DNA of 64,000 bases from positions 10,602,001 to 10,666,000 of the forward strand of contig OX335657.1 in the NCBI GenBank assembly GCA_946894095.1, in the 5' to 3' direction. A program made the position numbers and the translations under genes. How positions within the stretch are numbered: the stretch's first letter is position 1; each line of letters starts with the position of its first letter. The notes beneath the pieces were generated by a model. The model saw only the letters and a program-made list of their open reading frames with translations. It had not been told where the DNA came from and did no database searches. Shown here one piece after another: positions 30,346 to 42,885 of the stretch. Source of the DNA: Incurvaria masculella. Taxonomy: Eukaryota > Arthropoda > Insecta > Lepidoptera > Incurvariidae.

Positions 30346-32591
30346 GTAAACGAGACTATTATAACAATAATATATTTTTAAGAGCTTAAAGCGGTTTTGC
30401 CGTTTGGTTATTTTAAGTTAATTTATCTTTTTCAACATCGAACTCAGGCAGGTAACTCGGGTAAGTACCTAGCAGCTGAAGCGATTGCTCCAGTTTAACG
30501 CAGTTAAATTGTCGTAAAGTCGACCTCTCACCGCGAGTTCATTCTTAACCGCAAATGGAACGCAGTAAAGCCGCCATTGAATTATTTTGGTATTGTGCGC
30601 CTGCGCCGGGCACATCTGACGTTCGAAAAGAGAGAGGGTGGTCTTGGTTTCATAGAAGATGTTCGTGATAGAAAAAGAAGGTATCGCATGGAATAATGGC
30701 GAAAGTGTAATGATTATTGTCTGTACTGGTTTATGAGATATTAGCGTTCAAATTTTCTTGATTTTCCAAAATAATCCATTTCATTCTACAGCTTGGCGAG
30801 GCGTTAGTTAAGAGTTAAAAACCATATTACTAAGAGATAATTTAGTGGATTTCAAATTCTTTGCACCTAAGAAACTAAGTAGCTGGTATGATTTCAGAAA
30901 AGTTTAAGATTAACTTAATGTCTTTCAGTAACGATGGCAATAACAGACCGTACGAAATACGATAAGTAGTCTTGACAAGAACCGGACTCATGTACCTGTG
31001 AAGTTTTTTAAACGAGAATGTGACTCGTTATGCAGATACATTGTTCATAATTCTACCAAAGTTGTGGCCTGATCGGTCCATCCATCATGATCGAGGACAT
31101 CTTAGAGCAGGAGAGGCTTCTGTGATTCTGTGATTCCATATTTCTACTAAGAATACCAGGTTAGACAGTAAACTTATTACAATTTCATAGTCAAACTTAA
31201 AATGAGGCCTGCTGAAAGTATTGAATATCCATCTGCCAAGATCGAGGACAGGTAGGAGGAAAAAATTATTATGTTTCCCTATCCCAGAAACAGACCAGGT
31301 CCCTCTAATATTAATGCCGTAGTTGAACTAAAAATGTCTGCTGAAATTATTGAAGATCTCTCTTACAAAATTTAGGACCGCTAAAAATAGGAGAAGATTA
31401 TTGATATTTCGTATTTACATTTCCTGACCAGGTTCGAAGATCTAGCACAGCAAACCTTTTAACATTTCAAGGTTTTACTAAGAATGAGGCCAGCTAGTGA
31501 ATTTCTACCTTCAAGTAGACCTAGAAGAACGTACCACGTCTAAATCTATGTAATTCTTCGTAAAGGTCTGGTACGTAGCACCCGTAATTGTAGAGTATGT
31601 ATAAACATATGTATGTCTGTAGATGAAGCGAAAGAGGTGTGCTGTGGTCGTACCGTATGGCGCTCTATCATCTCTGCCAGCCCATACAGGAAAGCGGGGT
31701 GAAGGTATGTATGTAAGTAGGCGAACCAATGTAGTCAAGACTGATGTTTTTGCGTATTCCTCCAGTGGTGGCACATTCATGTTCATTCAAAGTACGCACG
31801 TTTTTGATCAGAAAGATAATATCTTATATTGCCTCTCCCCTGTCTTGTCTCCATATATCTCTGCTAGTAGCATCAACAGACAAGAGCCTGCGGCACTTCC
31901 ACACGTAACACTGTGTAGTATACATTTCTTTATTGTTCAATGCCCGTGGGCAGATTAAATGTTACTTCGGGGAACCGCTCGGAAGTGATACTGCGATAAT
32001 GTGTGGGGTTGAAATGTGACACGAACCCGGCTTTGAACTCATCAAAACATTGTGATGGTACTTTACTAGAAGAACATTTTATATATATTGAAATTTAATA
32101 GGAATAGGTCTGTAAAGAACGTTAAACATGAGTGGACACGAGGTGTTCATAGTTCACTATCACTAAAAACGTCGCCAAAATAGTTATTATCTGTTTTAAA
32201 AAGAAATACCGAAAAGAATGGTTGAAACCTTCACAGGCGATAAGATAGGTTTGTTATGCTTCAGATTTTTCATAGTTCTGTTGGTTTTGCATGAATATAT
32301 ACAACAAACTTCCGTTTTATATAACAGCGATTCGCGCGCGTAGTCAACATCACTATGGGCTCGTTGTATGGAAGTTGCCTCTTTAGGAACTTCATTATCG
32401 GCTTCAAATATGTTCACATGATCTATGGTCGGTATGAGGTGCATGAGACAGAAATCGTATCAGAAAGCTATCTGAAAGTTAATGATTATTTCTCGGCCAC
32501 CATCATTTTATTATTTCTATTGCCAATTGGATAAATAAACAGAAATAAGTACCTTATACATTTTTTATTCATACAAGTTTGTCAACATTTT
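30346..32591. other. Intergenic, no gene recognised
   Basis: About 2.2 kb with no recognised exon, tandem array or inverted repeat. Overlapping short open frames near 31511-31958 on both strands have no known similarity. Confidence 0.5.
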
Positions 32592-32952
32592 TTTTCATTC
32601 AACCTGACATTCATGGCTAATACCATACAAATACGATTATGATATTAGCCCAATGCAACACATTCCCGAAGGAACTAGGTGCCATGCCAGAACATTCCCT
32701 TTTATAAGCACGGCTACACTGAACTGGATGGAAAACACGGCACAATTGTCCACTTCAACCATAGTTTCATTCAATACGGTGGGAGGGGATATATTTTTTT
32801 ACTCCGAACCATGGTACAGTTCGCAATCATAACGAAATGCACTTATACAACTCAGACAGAGAAAGAAAATGGTGCGTGACCAGGGCGAGGATTTGAACCC
32901 ATAACCTCTCGCATGAAAGGTAAATTCTCTAGCCTCTAAACCACGAGCTGTA
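32592..32952 (-). mobile_element. SINE with tRNA-like head, full length, reverse strand
   Basis: Read on the reverse strand it starts ACAGCTCGTGGTTTAGAGGC (A-box-like), then CTCTCGCATGAAAGG complement, then GGGTTCAAATCC (B-box) and the shared body to GGTATTAGCCATGAATGTCA. It is a relative of the copies at 10669 and 56728. Confidence 0.82.
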
Positions 32953-34884
32953 CAACTAACTATACTAATTGAAATTGAACAAATCCGCAGGTTCCTTCCA
33001 TCCTTGACAACGATTTATTCACTTCGGCTCATACATAAAAATGACAACCTACTTTTTTATGTTAGCGCATATAGCGCACGCCAGGACCTCAGAAAAAAGG
33101 CGCCGGACAACGCCCATGGGCTTTCGGACTCTCACGGGGGTTGCGAAAACCATGCCGGCCGGCCAGGTGCTTCTTTACACCATGTTTGAAGGACCCCAGG
33201 TTGTACGTTGAGGGAAAAACTTCATCTAAATTCATTGCTTTCAACAATGAGAACTTCTTCGGGACGTTTCAGATTACTGGACTGACAAGAAAGGCGAAGT
33301 AAAATTCTCTACCGCGACCATATCGACTATTAGTTTTATAGTCTCTACCACTACCAGAGTAGAACTTCAACAAAGACATGCATTGTCTGTCCAAGTCGAG
33401 TATCACATTTTTCCACCTGACATACATATATGTGCGGCACGGTAGATCGGTTCAGTAGGCACGTAGGTAGGTGGCCGGCTCCAGTGGAGGCTGTGTAGGT
33501 GTACTGCGGCGAAATGAAAGAGTTCCAGTGGTGGTGAGAGCGAGAAGGCGCGACGGTGCGAGCGGGACGCAGCCATACCGAGCCCGTGGGAAATGCACAG
33601 TAGTGGTCAGATCGAAGCGGCGCGCGCGCAGTCCCGCGCACGTATTATTGTACCGGATGCAGCCACGAGAAAAACGCCCTCGATTGCGCGACGCGCCAAA
33701 GGAAATTAGGCCTTGATCCGAGGGCTGAAGCGCTAGATTTTTTCGTTGCGATCAGGAGAGAGGGGTCGTGGCGTCCGAGGAATGAACGCTTTAGGTAGTT
33801 AGCGGAGGGGAATTTGCGGCGGTTTTTTAGCGGATCGATTGTGATGGTTTTTGCGCGAACTTCGGTGTATGCATGAACGCGAGCGTGTATTGTTCGCGTC
33901 GGTAGTTGGTAAACATGACATTTACATAGGTGTTCGATCACGATATTCACCGGTTATAGGCTGTGGATAGCTAAGGAGTCACCTGCTATTTTATAGCACA
34001 CGAAATGGATAATTTCATCCTGTCTGTCTAAATCTTGTCACAGGGCTTTTGACGAATCTAGTCCCAATATTGGGGAAATTCTATAGATACCTTTACTTCA
34101 GTATATATGTGAATCAAAATGATTATAAAGCCGATACATATATCCTGAATAATCTCCCTCGCCGCTGCACAATAGCTAATAATTCGCGGGCTGCCCACGC
34201 ATGCCCCGATGGGTGACTTTTTGGGCCGGGCATTGAACATGAAAAAAAAAAACACGGATACTGACAAACGCACACAAGCCATTTTATATCCACCCCACAC
34301 AACACAGAGAGCCACGCAAAGGCTCGTTTGGAGGGTAGGAAGGTCTTAATTAGGCCCCACAGGATGAAGATGGATTTCATTATTAGGGTTACGTTATTTA
34401 CCGATTTTGGTCCATTCTCGTTTAAAAATTTATGAATATATTAAATTTGAATTTATTTTTAAAGACTATTTGATATTAGGTTTTAATTTGATTCGTTATA
34501 TTTTGACCAAATGTAGAACTATAAAAATATATTGCATGGTGACTCAAGCTTTCAGTCCTAAAGTTTGACTTGAGATATAATTATTATTAGAACTTTTTTT
34601 TTTCTAAAGGAGAATTCAACCCAAAACTTTTCCGGAATTTTTCCACATTTGTAACAACTGAGTCACCAACGTAATCTTTAAATAAAGCATTTTTCTTGTG
34701 ACACCATCGGTTTTTTTACAAACAAATAAATCCATCGATAATTAGACCAACAAGTTGACAGGGCGTTCATTTTTAGATCTCTTGATTATAGACGAAGGTA
34801 GAACCGGATGTGGGGGATGGAGTGATGCAGGAATTATTATGAATGGTTGATTGAGAAATGTTTATTGATTGATTTTTCTACAGA
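32953..34884. other. Intergenic with a GC-rich patch
   Basis: 33460-33740 is CpG-rich (for example CGAAGCGGCGCGCGCGCAGT). It could be a small promoter-proximal island, but no splice donor, start codon or coding exon with known similarity was found. The rest is unremarkable. Confidence 0.4.
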
Positions 34885-35127
34885 GTGAAATAATCTTTGG
34901 TCGCTGATAAAGTGAAATAATCTTTGGTCGCTGATAAAGTGAAATAATCTTTGGTCGCTGATAAAGTGAAATAATCTTTGGTCGCTGATAAAGTGAAATA
35001 ATCTTTGGTCGCTGATAAAGTGAAATAATCTTTGGTCGCTGATAAAGTGAAATAATCTTTGGTCGCTGATAAAGTGAAATAATCTTTGGTCGCTGATAAA
35101 GTGAAATAATCTTTGGTCGCTGATAAA
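34885..35127. repeat. Perfect 27-bp tandem repeat, nine copies
   Basis: The unit GTGAAATAATCTTTGGTCGC TGATAAA repeats nine times without a single difference. It starts after CAGA and ends before GCCTTATTG. Perfect identity points to recent expansion, or to collapse or expansion in assembly. Confidence 0.97.
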
Positions 35128-35384
35128 GCCTTATTGTAATGAAATATTTCTTAACGTTTCGGAGAGGCTTTCTGAATTAACCAGTTTTTTTTCGCAGCCA
35201 AATAAAAAAACAACTTTCGTACAAATTAAAGAAAAAGTAAACTTGAGTGTTTTGCGTTACTGACCTCAAATGTATGGAAACTAAACCATTTCCAAGAAAT
35301 CTTAAGTTAGACCTCAAAAATCCCCCTCAGTTGTTAATTTTGATTTGCTAAATCGCGATGTATATCTTCATATAAAGAATCGTT
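35128..35384. other. Short interval, no feature
   Basis: AT-rich, with nothing recognised. Confidence 0.4.
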
Positions 35385-35615
35385 GCAGCTTAGTGGTGCG
35401 GGGACTTGACTTCTATATACCAGAGGTCATGGGTTCAATCTCCGCCCCGTCCATGCAGAACGTTATTTCTCTTTCTGAGTTGGATGAGTGCATTCCGTCA
35501 TGAATGCAAGCAGTTCCATTGGGCCCTTGTGAAACCTCCCCCTCCGCGCGGGTTGTTACGATTGCATTGGATGAAAAGAATGTCAAAGCGACAATGACTA
35601 TTTTATATGTTTTTG
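35385..35615 (+). mobile_element. SINE with tRNA-like head, 3'-truncated
   Basis: GCAGCTTAGTGGTGCGGGGA (A-box-like) and ATGGGTTCAATCTCCGCCCC (B-box-like) are followed by TCTGAGTTGGATGAGTGCAT and a decayed body (GATTGCATTGGATGAAAAGA). The head subtype matches the copy at 49624. Confidence 0.75.
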
Positions 35616-36273
35616 TTGTCTCAGACAGCATCTGTTGCAGAAGTTAATGGAGGACGAATGTAAGTGAAGGAATGAGTGAAATATATTTCACAAAAAAAAC
35701 AGTCAAGCGTGAACGTGTTCACGTGACGAGGGTCTCAACATGGCTGGATTCAGAAATGAATCTTTTTCTAAAAGAGGATGTTTTGAGCAAAAGTAATTAC
35801 TTTGTTCATAACTACATAACATAATAACATACATTTCAAACAACCGTTAATATGAGAACGATTCGGGAAAATATGCTACTTTTTTTCGCTTTTTACGACA
35901 GACTATTTATAGATCAAAACTCGTTGAGATGGCACTCAACGAGTTTTGTCATTTAAAATGACCAAATTCTTTTAATACGGATAAATTTATCAATAGAGTC
36001 CAAAGCGGTAAGTCTATCAAACGTGCGTCGCACCTAAATCACCTGATTACAAGCACGATAAGTGCCCACAATGGTGTCTCACTACCTCGGTTGCTGCGAT
36101 GAGCAGTTATAGTGTGGCCCGAAGCGATGTAGTAGGCTGGCGGGAATCTGACTAAGCTCCTTATAAAAACTCCTGGGAATATGGGTCGCTCACACCCATT
36201 CACATAGACACGCCCGAATCTTAGCGGCCTGGGGGTATGGACGGGGCTTATTGATCTTTGTATTTTATTAATT
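35616..36273. other. Intergenic with a short perfect hairpin at 35915-35948
   Basis: CAAAACTCGTTGAG and CTCAACGAGTTTTG are exact complements around ATGGCA. Otherwise nothing is recognised. Confidence 0.6.
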
Positions 36274-36888
36274 TAATATTAGACATTAACTAAGTCACAC
36301 GCCGACTTCGATCGTGGTTAGAATCGTTTGAAATATGGTTACAGATAATTTAATATTAGACATTAACTAAGTCACACGCCGACTTCAATCGTGGTTAGAA
36401 TCGTTTGAAATATGGTTACAGATAATTTAATATTAGACATTAACTAAGTCACACGCCGACTTCAATCGTGGTTAGAATCGTTTGAAATATGGTTACAGAT
36501 AATTTAATATTAGACATTAACTAAGTCACACGCCGACTTCAATCGTGGTTAGAATCGTTTGAAATATGGTTACAGATAATTTAATATTAGACATTAACTA
36601 AGTCACACGCCGACTTCAATCGTGGTTAGAATCGTTTGAAATATGGTTACAGATAATTTAATATTAGACATTAACTAAGTCACACGCCGACTTCAGTCGT
36701 GGTTAGAATCGTTTGAAATATGGTTACAGATAATTTAATATTAGACATTAACTAAGTCACACGCCGACTTCAATCGTGGTTGAATCGTTTGAAATATGGT
36801 TACAGATAATTTAATATTAGACATTAACTAAGTCACACGCCGACTTTAATCGTGGTTAGAATCGTTTGAAATATGGTTACAGATAAAT
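36274..36888. repeat. 77-bp tandem repeat, eight copies
   Basis: The unit begins TAATATTAGACATTAACTAA and contains CACACGCCGACTTCAATCGT and GAAATATGGTTACAGATAAT. Starts are at 36274, 36351, 36428, 36505, 36582, 36659, 36736 and 36812. Copies differ at only one or two positions, and one has a one-base deletion. Confidence 0.96.
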
Positions 36889-37247
36889 CAATACAAGTTT
36901 GTCACGAGAATTAATATTTATAATTTTTTTTTTATTAATGAGGTTCCCGTGACCACTCGGGTCAATTTAATTTCAAACTTTCTCGATCTCGACAACAGCG
37001 CCACCTACCCCATCCAATTTTAGCCATTCAGGAACCCCCTTAAACACACACAATAAAGTTGCCTCTTAAGCTCGCGCGTGTACTCTATGCCCTTGTCTCA
37101 AGAGCGTTTTTTAACGAGCGCGATACTTGTACAAACTTTAGCGCGTTCTTTACAAACGTTCCGAAGATTTTTTGTTTGTAACGAATAAGATAATCAGAAA
37201 CTGGAAATCGACGGCTAACATTACACATATTTTTATAATATAAGGTC
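36889..37247. other. Short interval, no feature
   Basis: No repeat or exon recognised. Confidence 0.4.
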
Positions 37248-37626
37248 AGCACACCAGATGGGAACTAGGTGGCATGCCAGGACTTTCATTAAATTGCACC
37301 GCTACATTGACCTGGATTAAAAAAACGGAGAAATTTCATTGCCGTTTCGCTTTTCATTTTTGATTCATTACAATTACCATTTTGCTCTGCCATCTAGTAA
37401 GAAAGAGCCAAATATAGTTTCATTCGAAATACAAACTACGACCGACTCTTAGAAAGACTAAGAACGCTGGTCGTAATATTTTATGGATCTAAATTTGTTG
37501 AGAAATCTCTCAATCATTCCATTTCAAGTTTGAATTTCTGGCGCCTTAACGGTCGAACGGTCATCCATACCAAACCCGAGCTCGCCCAGTGTTGCTGACC
37601 ATCTCGCTACTAGGCTACCGAGGCTA
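37248..37626 (-). mobile_element. SINE with 5S-like head, reverse strand, split by an insertion
   Basis: The tail and body (ATGGGAACTAGGTGGCATGC, GCCATCTAGTAAGAAAGAGC) are at 37248-37410. The head (ACGGTCGAACGGTCATCCAT, CTAGGCTACCGAGGC) is at 37547-37626. Between them is a segment (about 37437-37546) that recurs alone at 38814-38924, so it is probably a later insertion. Confidence 0.65.
37437..37546. repeat. Interspersed repeat of about 110 bp, copy 1
   Basis: CGACTCTTAGAAAGACTAAG (a CTTAG..CTAAG hairpin), GTCGTAATATTTTATGGATC and TTGAATTTCTGGCGCC match 38814-38924 at nearly every base. It lies within a SINE. Confidence 0.8.
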
Positions 37627-38813
37627 TGTAAATCCGAAACTAAAAAATAAGGACAAGGTGCTAGATTTAGTTCCTAAACGAATAATGCGTATTTGTTAGC
37701 AAAACAATTTAGAGCAATAGACATCAACGAAACGGTTTTTTTTTCGATCTGCATAGAAATCTCGTTACTGGTATGATATCGAGAATGTTTAACCAACAAA
37801 CTTGTTCAAACTAAAAAATGAATGAGTTTTCATTTTACCCTGTTGACCGGGCTGTTTAACGAGCTTCTTTGCTTGGTGGATTGGAAGGGAATGTAATTTA
37901 TTATGACGATTTTAATGTATTTCATAATTAAGATATTTATTGAGTATACCTAATGAAATGAACTACGTTAAAATATAATATTAAAGCCGGTGAAACTAAG
38001 TACAGAACATATTACCATCGGACAAGAACACTGATTTGGGATGCTGCATGCGTGGAACCGTTCACACGTACCTTGAACTTTATTCTGGAATAGGTTTTAT
38101 ATTTCTGGAATAAATGCGTAATTGAACTTTGGGAACAAAAGGTGACTGGAGCCAGTGTTGCTTGAACTATTGAGATCGCATGGGCAGCGGCGTGGCGGTG
38201 GACATATCCCGAGGTTGAGCAAGTTTTGTTTCGCTGTTGGCCAACACGGCCACCATGTTCGCTCACTGTTTGGCCAAACTTCGCGCATCATGTAGACCCG
38301 GCATGTACGGTACTGCCTCGGTGGTCTGCGACAAATGAGTGGCGCTCACTGCGCGCATCACGACTACTATATCCTACCTAGCTGTTAACTGGCCGTATTT
38401 ATCACTGCAATATCGCTATAAGCTTGTTGAATGGTAGAAGAATCGAGAGGCGGGACATGTTGAATCTTACTTGCATACCAAGTTTAATGAAGGAAGTTGA
38501 TAGAATAATAGTAATTTGAGATATGGATGACTTTCTGATATCGGTCTATATAAAATATTGGTCACAGACCTGAAGGTGTTCTGATGCATCATTACTCATA
38601 TGGGTCCCTGCTCTCATCACACGTAACCACATTCTATACTTACATGACAAGGAGAGCCGTCATCGTCATGACATGGTTGATGTAGCCTCTAAAGTGGCCT
38701 CTCGTGCCTTTAGCTAAGATGCACGTTTGGTTGACATACTTGATATGCATTTTGTTTTCCTTGAGTATTTGCAGCAGTAAAAAGTTAGTTCAAAAATCGA
38801 GTTTACAAAATAC
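37627..38813. other. Intergenic, no gene recognised
   Basis: No exon or repeat was recognised. A short open frame pair near 38012-38291 has no known similarity. Confidence 0.45.
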
Positions 38814-38924
38814 CCACTCCGACTCTTAGAAAGACTAAGAATGCTCGTCGTAATATTTTATGGATCTAAATTTATTGAGAAATCTCTCAATCATTCCATT
38901 TCAAATTTGAATTTCTGGCGCCCT
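38814..38924. repeat. Interspersed repeat of about 110 bp, copy 2
   Basis: CGACTCTTAGAAAGACTAAG to TTGAATTTCTGGCGCC, as at 37437-37546. Its presence without SINE flanks shows it is a unit of its own. Confidence 0.8.
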
Positions 38925-40319
38925 TTATATGCAAATGCGAACTACCCACATTTCCGTCGCATTTGAGTAACTCCACATAATGTTTGACGCCATTCGACTG
39001 CCACGTTTTTTCCTGCACTGAGCTTTCGACATATTCAAGAAATCCAGCCAAAATTAGTTTTCATTGCCTATCTTCGATCACGAAAGCGAATGCTAAGCTT
39101 GCCTAGTAGTGGTTGACCCATAGAGTCAGTGTATCGCCACGGCGGTGACTTCTCATCATCACCACAGACACCAGCAAACCCCGGGCCCGAGTTCCACCTC
39201 AAGACGTGAACAACCACTGTCATGGAGAGCAGGTCAGTAGCAATGTATTTTATAGGGCACCATACAATCTCTCAATAACCAATACAGTCCACAATTTATT
39301 ATTTTTATTTTTTACTTAAAATCCAGCAACCTACGGGGGCTGCGCTAATTTCGAGTGCAGCCCTCCCCTTCAAAATTGCTGTCTCGTGTCGAACTTACCG
39401 ATTTATATTAGATGTAAAAAACATCTGTCTAGCTTAGTGTCTCGCTTTTTCGCAAATCGCGGTCAAACCTCAAATGGCTGTAAAGACCACACGCTATTTC
39501 TGGATCCCAGAGCCCGCGCCGTTCCGTCTTGGTGTAAAATATGTTCTTTCTACAGGATCATTGACATGGAAAGGTCTTAGTCAAGGGACTGAGCTTAAAA
39601 AACGATAACATTTATTTCAGTAGTTCATTGTCGGTACTCGTTTCGTGTTAACTAATGTGAAGTAATACAAATGTTCATTTCAGTAGATGGACTGAAGAAA
39701 CAAAATAACAATTTAATTCATAAAAAATGTTGGTAAAACTCAAAATAATTTAACCACCATCCAATTTGTTCACGTGACTTCTGCGAAATGAATGAGAACA
39801 ATTTTCTTTACAGTTTTTGAAAAAGCAGTGCATTTATTTCTACAGAATCACAGGATGACAATGTTCGTTTTTCGTTAAGAAACCTTATTTAATTATATGT
39901 CTTTCTTAAAATATCTTTACCTATTTTTTTATATTTTAAAATTATACCTCTGTAAAGCGCCTTTTGCACCTGAATTCATAAAATATCATTACCTTTTTTA
40001 TATTTTAACATTGCACCTATTAAATGTTCTGACAAGGGGCTTTCACATTTTAAATACTTATGAAATAGTATTGATTTTTTGCAGCTTGCATTTTATTATC
40101 AAGCATAAATTATTGTATAGCAAGCTCTCCAAACGCGTTTTATTTTATAGCATTAACATGCATAAAATACCAATGTTTTTTTTTACTATTTGTAGACAAA
40201 GTGTAGTGTAACTACCATATGAATGCCGAATAAAGAACCTAAAGCTCTCATGGAAAATCTCGCTACCTCCCCAAAGCTTGCAATTATTCAACGGTAATTG
40301 CTTGTGGGCTGATCCGTAC
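38925..40319. other. Intergenic, no gene recognised
   Basis: AT-rich toward the right. No exon, tandem repeat or known element was recognised. Confidence 0.45.
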
Positions 40320-40605
40320 CCAACATCGCACACATGCATAGGTCGCCGCGTCTGGTCGGCGGCGGGCGGCGGATGGCGGCGGCGCGGCGGCTGGGGGGAG
40401 GGAGGGCGCGGAGGGCACACCGCCGGAGGCTGCGGCGGCGATGGGAAGCGAAGCCTTCCCTGGCAGCCATCGCCAGGAATGCGCGGCGTCTCCCGCGCGC
40501 TCCACCCGCGCCGTCGCCTATCGGCGCGCGCGCGACGTCGCATTCCGTGCTGGGAGGCCGCGCGCGCACCGGCACGAGCCATTGCACGGGCTGGACGAAT
40601 GTATT
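40320..40605. promoter_or_regulatory. CpG island
   Basis: A block of very high GC and CpG content (GGCGGCGGGCGGCGGATGGC, CGGCGCGCGCGCGACGTCGC) stands out from AT-rich flanks. All six frames stay largely open, which is expected from composition alone and not evidence for a protein. In insects such islands often mark promoters or first exons. No clear donor or conserved peptide was found, and the direction is unknown. Confidence 0.5.
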
Positions 40606-40655
40606 GCAGTTACTGAAGCGTGGATGATAAAAGAAATGATTTCCAGTTTATGAAC

Positions 40656-42845
40656 CTGGATCGCTTTGAATAGCGAGTAAAGTGGTTTTGTGGAGATCGA
40701 AACTCAACCGTTTGGCGGCAGAGCAGCCACAAGCTGGGTGACTTTGAAGAGCGAGTGAGATGGGACGTTTGTGGAGATCGAAACTCATCCGTTTGGCGGC
40801 AGAGCAGCCACAAGCTGGGTGACTTTGAAGAGCGAGTGAGATGGGACGTTTGTGGAGATCGAAACTCATCCGTTTGGCGGCAGAGCAGCCACAAGCTGGG
40901 TGACTTTGAATAGCGAGAAAGGTGGAAATTTTGTGGAGATCGAAACTCATCCGTTTGGCGACAGAGCAGCCACAAGCTGGGTGACTTTGAAGGGCGAGTG
41001 AGGTGGGACGTTTGTGGAGATCGAAACTCATCCGTTTGGCGGCAGAGCAGCCACAACCTGGGTGACTGTGAAGGGCGAGTGAGGTGGGAAATTGTGGAGA
41101 TCGAAACTCATCCGTTTGGCGGCAGAGCAGCCACAAGCTGGGTGACTGTGAAGGGCGAGTGAGGTGAGACGTTTGTGGAGATCGAAACTCATCCGTTTGG
41201 CGGCAGAGCAGCCACAACCTGGGTGACTGTGAAGGGCGAGTGAGGTGGGACTTTTGTGGAGATCGAAACTCATCCGTTTGGCGACAGAGCAGCCACAAGC
41301 TGGGTGACTTTGAAGGGCGAGTGAGGTGGGAAATTGTGGAGATCGAAACTCATCCGTTTGGCGGCAGAGCAGCCACAAGCTGGGTGACTTTGGAATAGCG
41401 AGTAAGGTGGAACTTTTGTGGAGATCGAAACTCATCCGTTTGGCGGCAGAGCAGCCACAACCTGGGTGACTGTGAAGGGCGAGTGAGGTGGGACTTTTGT
41501 GGAGATCGAAACTCATCCGTTTGGCGACAGAGCAGCCACAAGCTGGGTGACTTTGAAGGGCGAGTGAGGTGGGAAATTGTGGAGATCGAAACTCATCCGT
41601 TTGGCGGCAGAGCAGCCACAATCTGGGTGACTTTGGAATAGCGAGTAAGGTGGAACTTTTGTGGAGATCGAAACTCATCCGTTTGGCGGCAGAGCAGCCA
41701 CAAGCTGGGTGACTTTGAAGGGCTTGTGAGGTGGGACGTTTCTGGAGATCGAAACTCATCCGTTTGGCGGCAGAGCAGCCACAAGCTGGGTGACTTTGAA
41801 TAGCGAGTAAGGTGGAACTTTTGTGGAGATCGAAACTCATCCGTTTGGCGACAGAGCAGACACAAGCTGGGTGACTTTGAATGGTGAGTGAGGTAGGACG
41901 TTTGTGGAGATCGAAACTCATCCGTTTGGCGACAGAGCAGCCACAAGCTGGGTGACTTTGAAGGGCGAGTGAGGTGGGACGTTTGTGGAGATCGAACCTC
42001 ATCCGTTTGGCGGCAGAGCAGCCACAAGCTGAGTGACTTTGAAGGGCGAGTGAGGTGGGACTTTTGTGCAGATCGAAACTCATCCGTTTGGCGACAGAGC
42101 AGCCACAAGCTGGGTGACTTTGAAGGGCAAGTGAGGTGGGACGTTTGTGGAGATCGAACCTCATCCGTTTGGCGGCAGAGCAGCCACAAGCTGGGTGACT
42201 TTGAAGGACGAGTGAGGTGGGACGTTTGTGGAGATCGAAACTCATCCTCTTGGCAACAGAGCAGCCACAAGCTGGGTGACTTTGAAGGGCGAGTGAGGTG
42301 GGACTTTTGTGGAGATCGAAACTCATCCGTTCGGCGACAGAGCAGCCACAAGCTGGGTGACTTTGAAGAGCGAGTGAGGTGGGACGTTTGTGGAGATCGA
42401 ACCTAATCCGTTTGGCGGCAGAGCAGCCACAAGCTGGGTGACTTTGAAGGGCGAGTGAGGTGGGACTTTTGTGCAGATCGAAACTCATCCGTTTGGCGAC
42501 AGAGCAGCCACAAGCTGGGTGACTTTGAAGGGCAAGTGAGGTGGGACGTTTGTGGAGATCGAACCTCATCCGTTTGGCGGCAGAGCAGCCAGAAGCTGGG
42601 TAAAAAAAAAAAAGTAAAAAATCATTTATTGAGTAGTAATATACATACATAGTGAATACTGTTCCCTGCACTAGTCGGTAGACTGTGCTGCAGAGAGCAG
42701 TGACTTTGAAAGGCGAGTGAGGTAGGACGTTTGTGGAGATCGAAACTCATCCGTTTGGCGGCAGAGAAGCCACATGCTGGGTGACTTTGAACGGCGAGTG
42801 AGGTGGGACGTTTGTGGAGATCGAAACTCAACCGTTTGGCGGCGG
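40656..42845. repeat. 81-bp minisatellite, about 26 copies
   Basis: The unit contains GTGGAGATCGAAACTCATCC, GTTTGGCGGCAGAGCAGCCA, CAAGCTGGGTGACTTTGAAG and GGCGAGTGAGGTGGGAC. About 24 copies run from 40656 to 42600. A spacer of about 100 bp beginning with an A-run interrupts them, and two more copies follow (42700-42845). Because 81 is a multiple of three and the unit lacks stops, long open frames appear on both strands. Some units are 80 or 82 bp. The part AGCGAGTGAG..GATCGAAACTCATCCGTTTGGCGG resembles the left end of the hAT-like element at 47678. Confidence 0.95.
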
Positions 42846-42885
42846 TAGTCACGAGTTAGTGTAAATGCACTGACTGTAGTTAGCT

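Noticed and set aside
34885..36888. CRISPR-like repeat arrays
   Set aside because: The 27-bp and 77-bp arrays are contiguous tandem repeats without unique spacers, in a eukaryotic genome.
40145..40653. Several overlapping open frames in the 40.3-kb CpG island
   Set aside because: All six frames are open because of GC composition. None carries a known motif.
41028..42671. 547-codon reverse-strand open frame made of 27-residue repeats
   Set aside because: It is produced by the 81-bp minisatellite, whose unit is a multiple of three without stops. The forward strand and other reverse frames are also open, there is no codon bias or conserved domain, and unit-length changes break the frame elsewhere.
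42601..42699. Retroposed poly(A) insertion within the 81-bp array
   Set aside because: The A-run is on the left of the + strand segment, which does not fit a poly(A) tail in either orientation. No clear target duplication was found.
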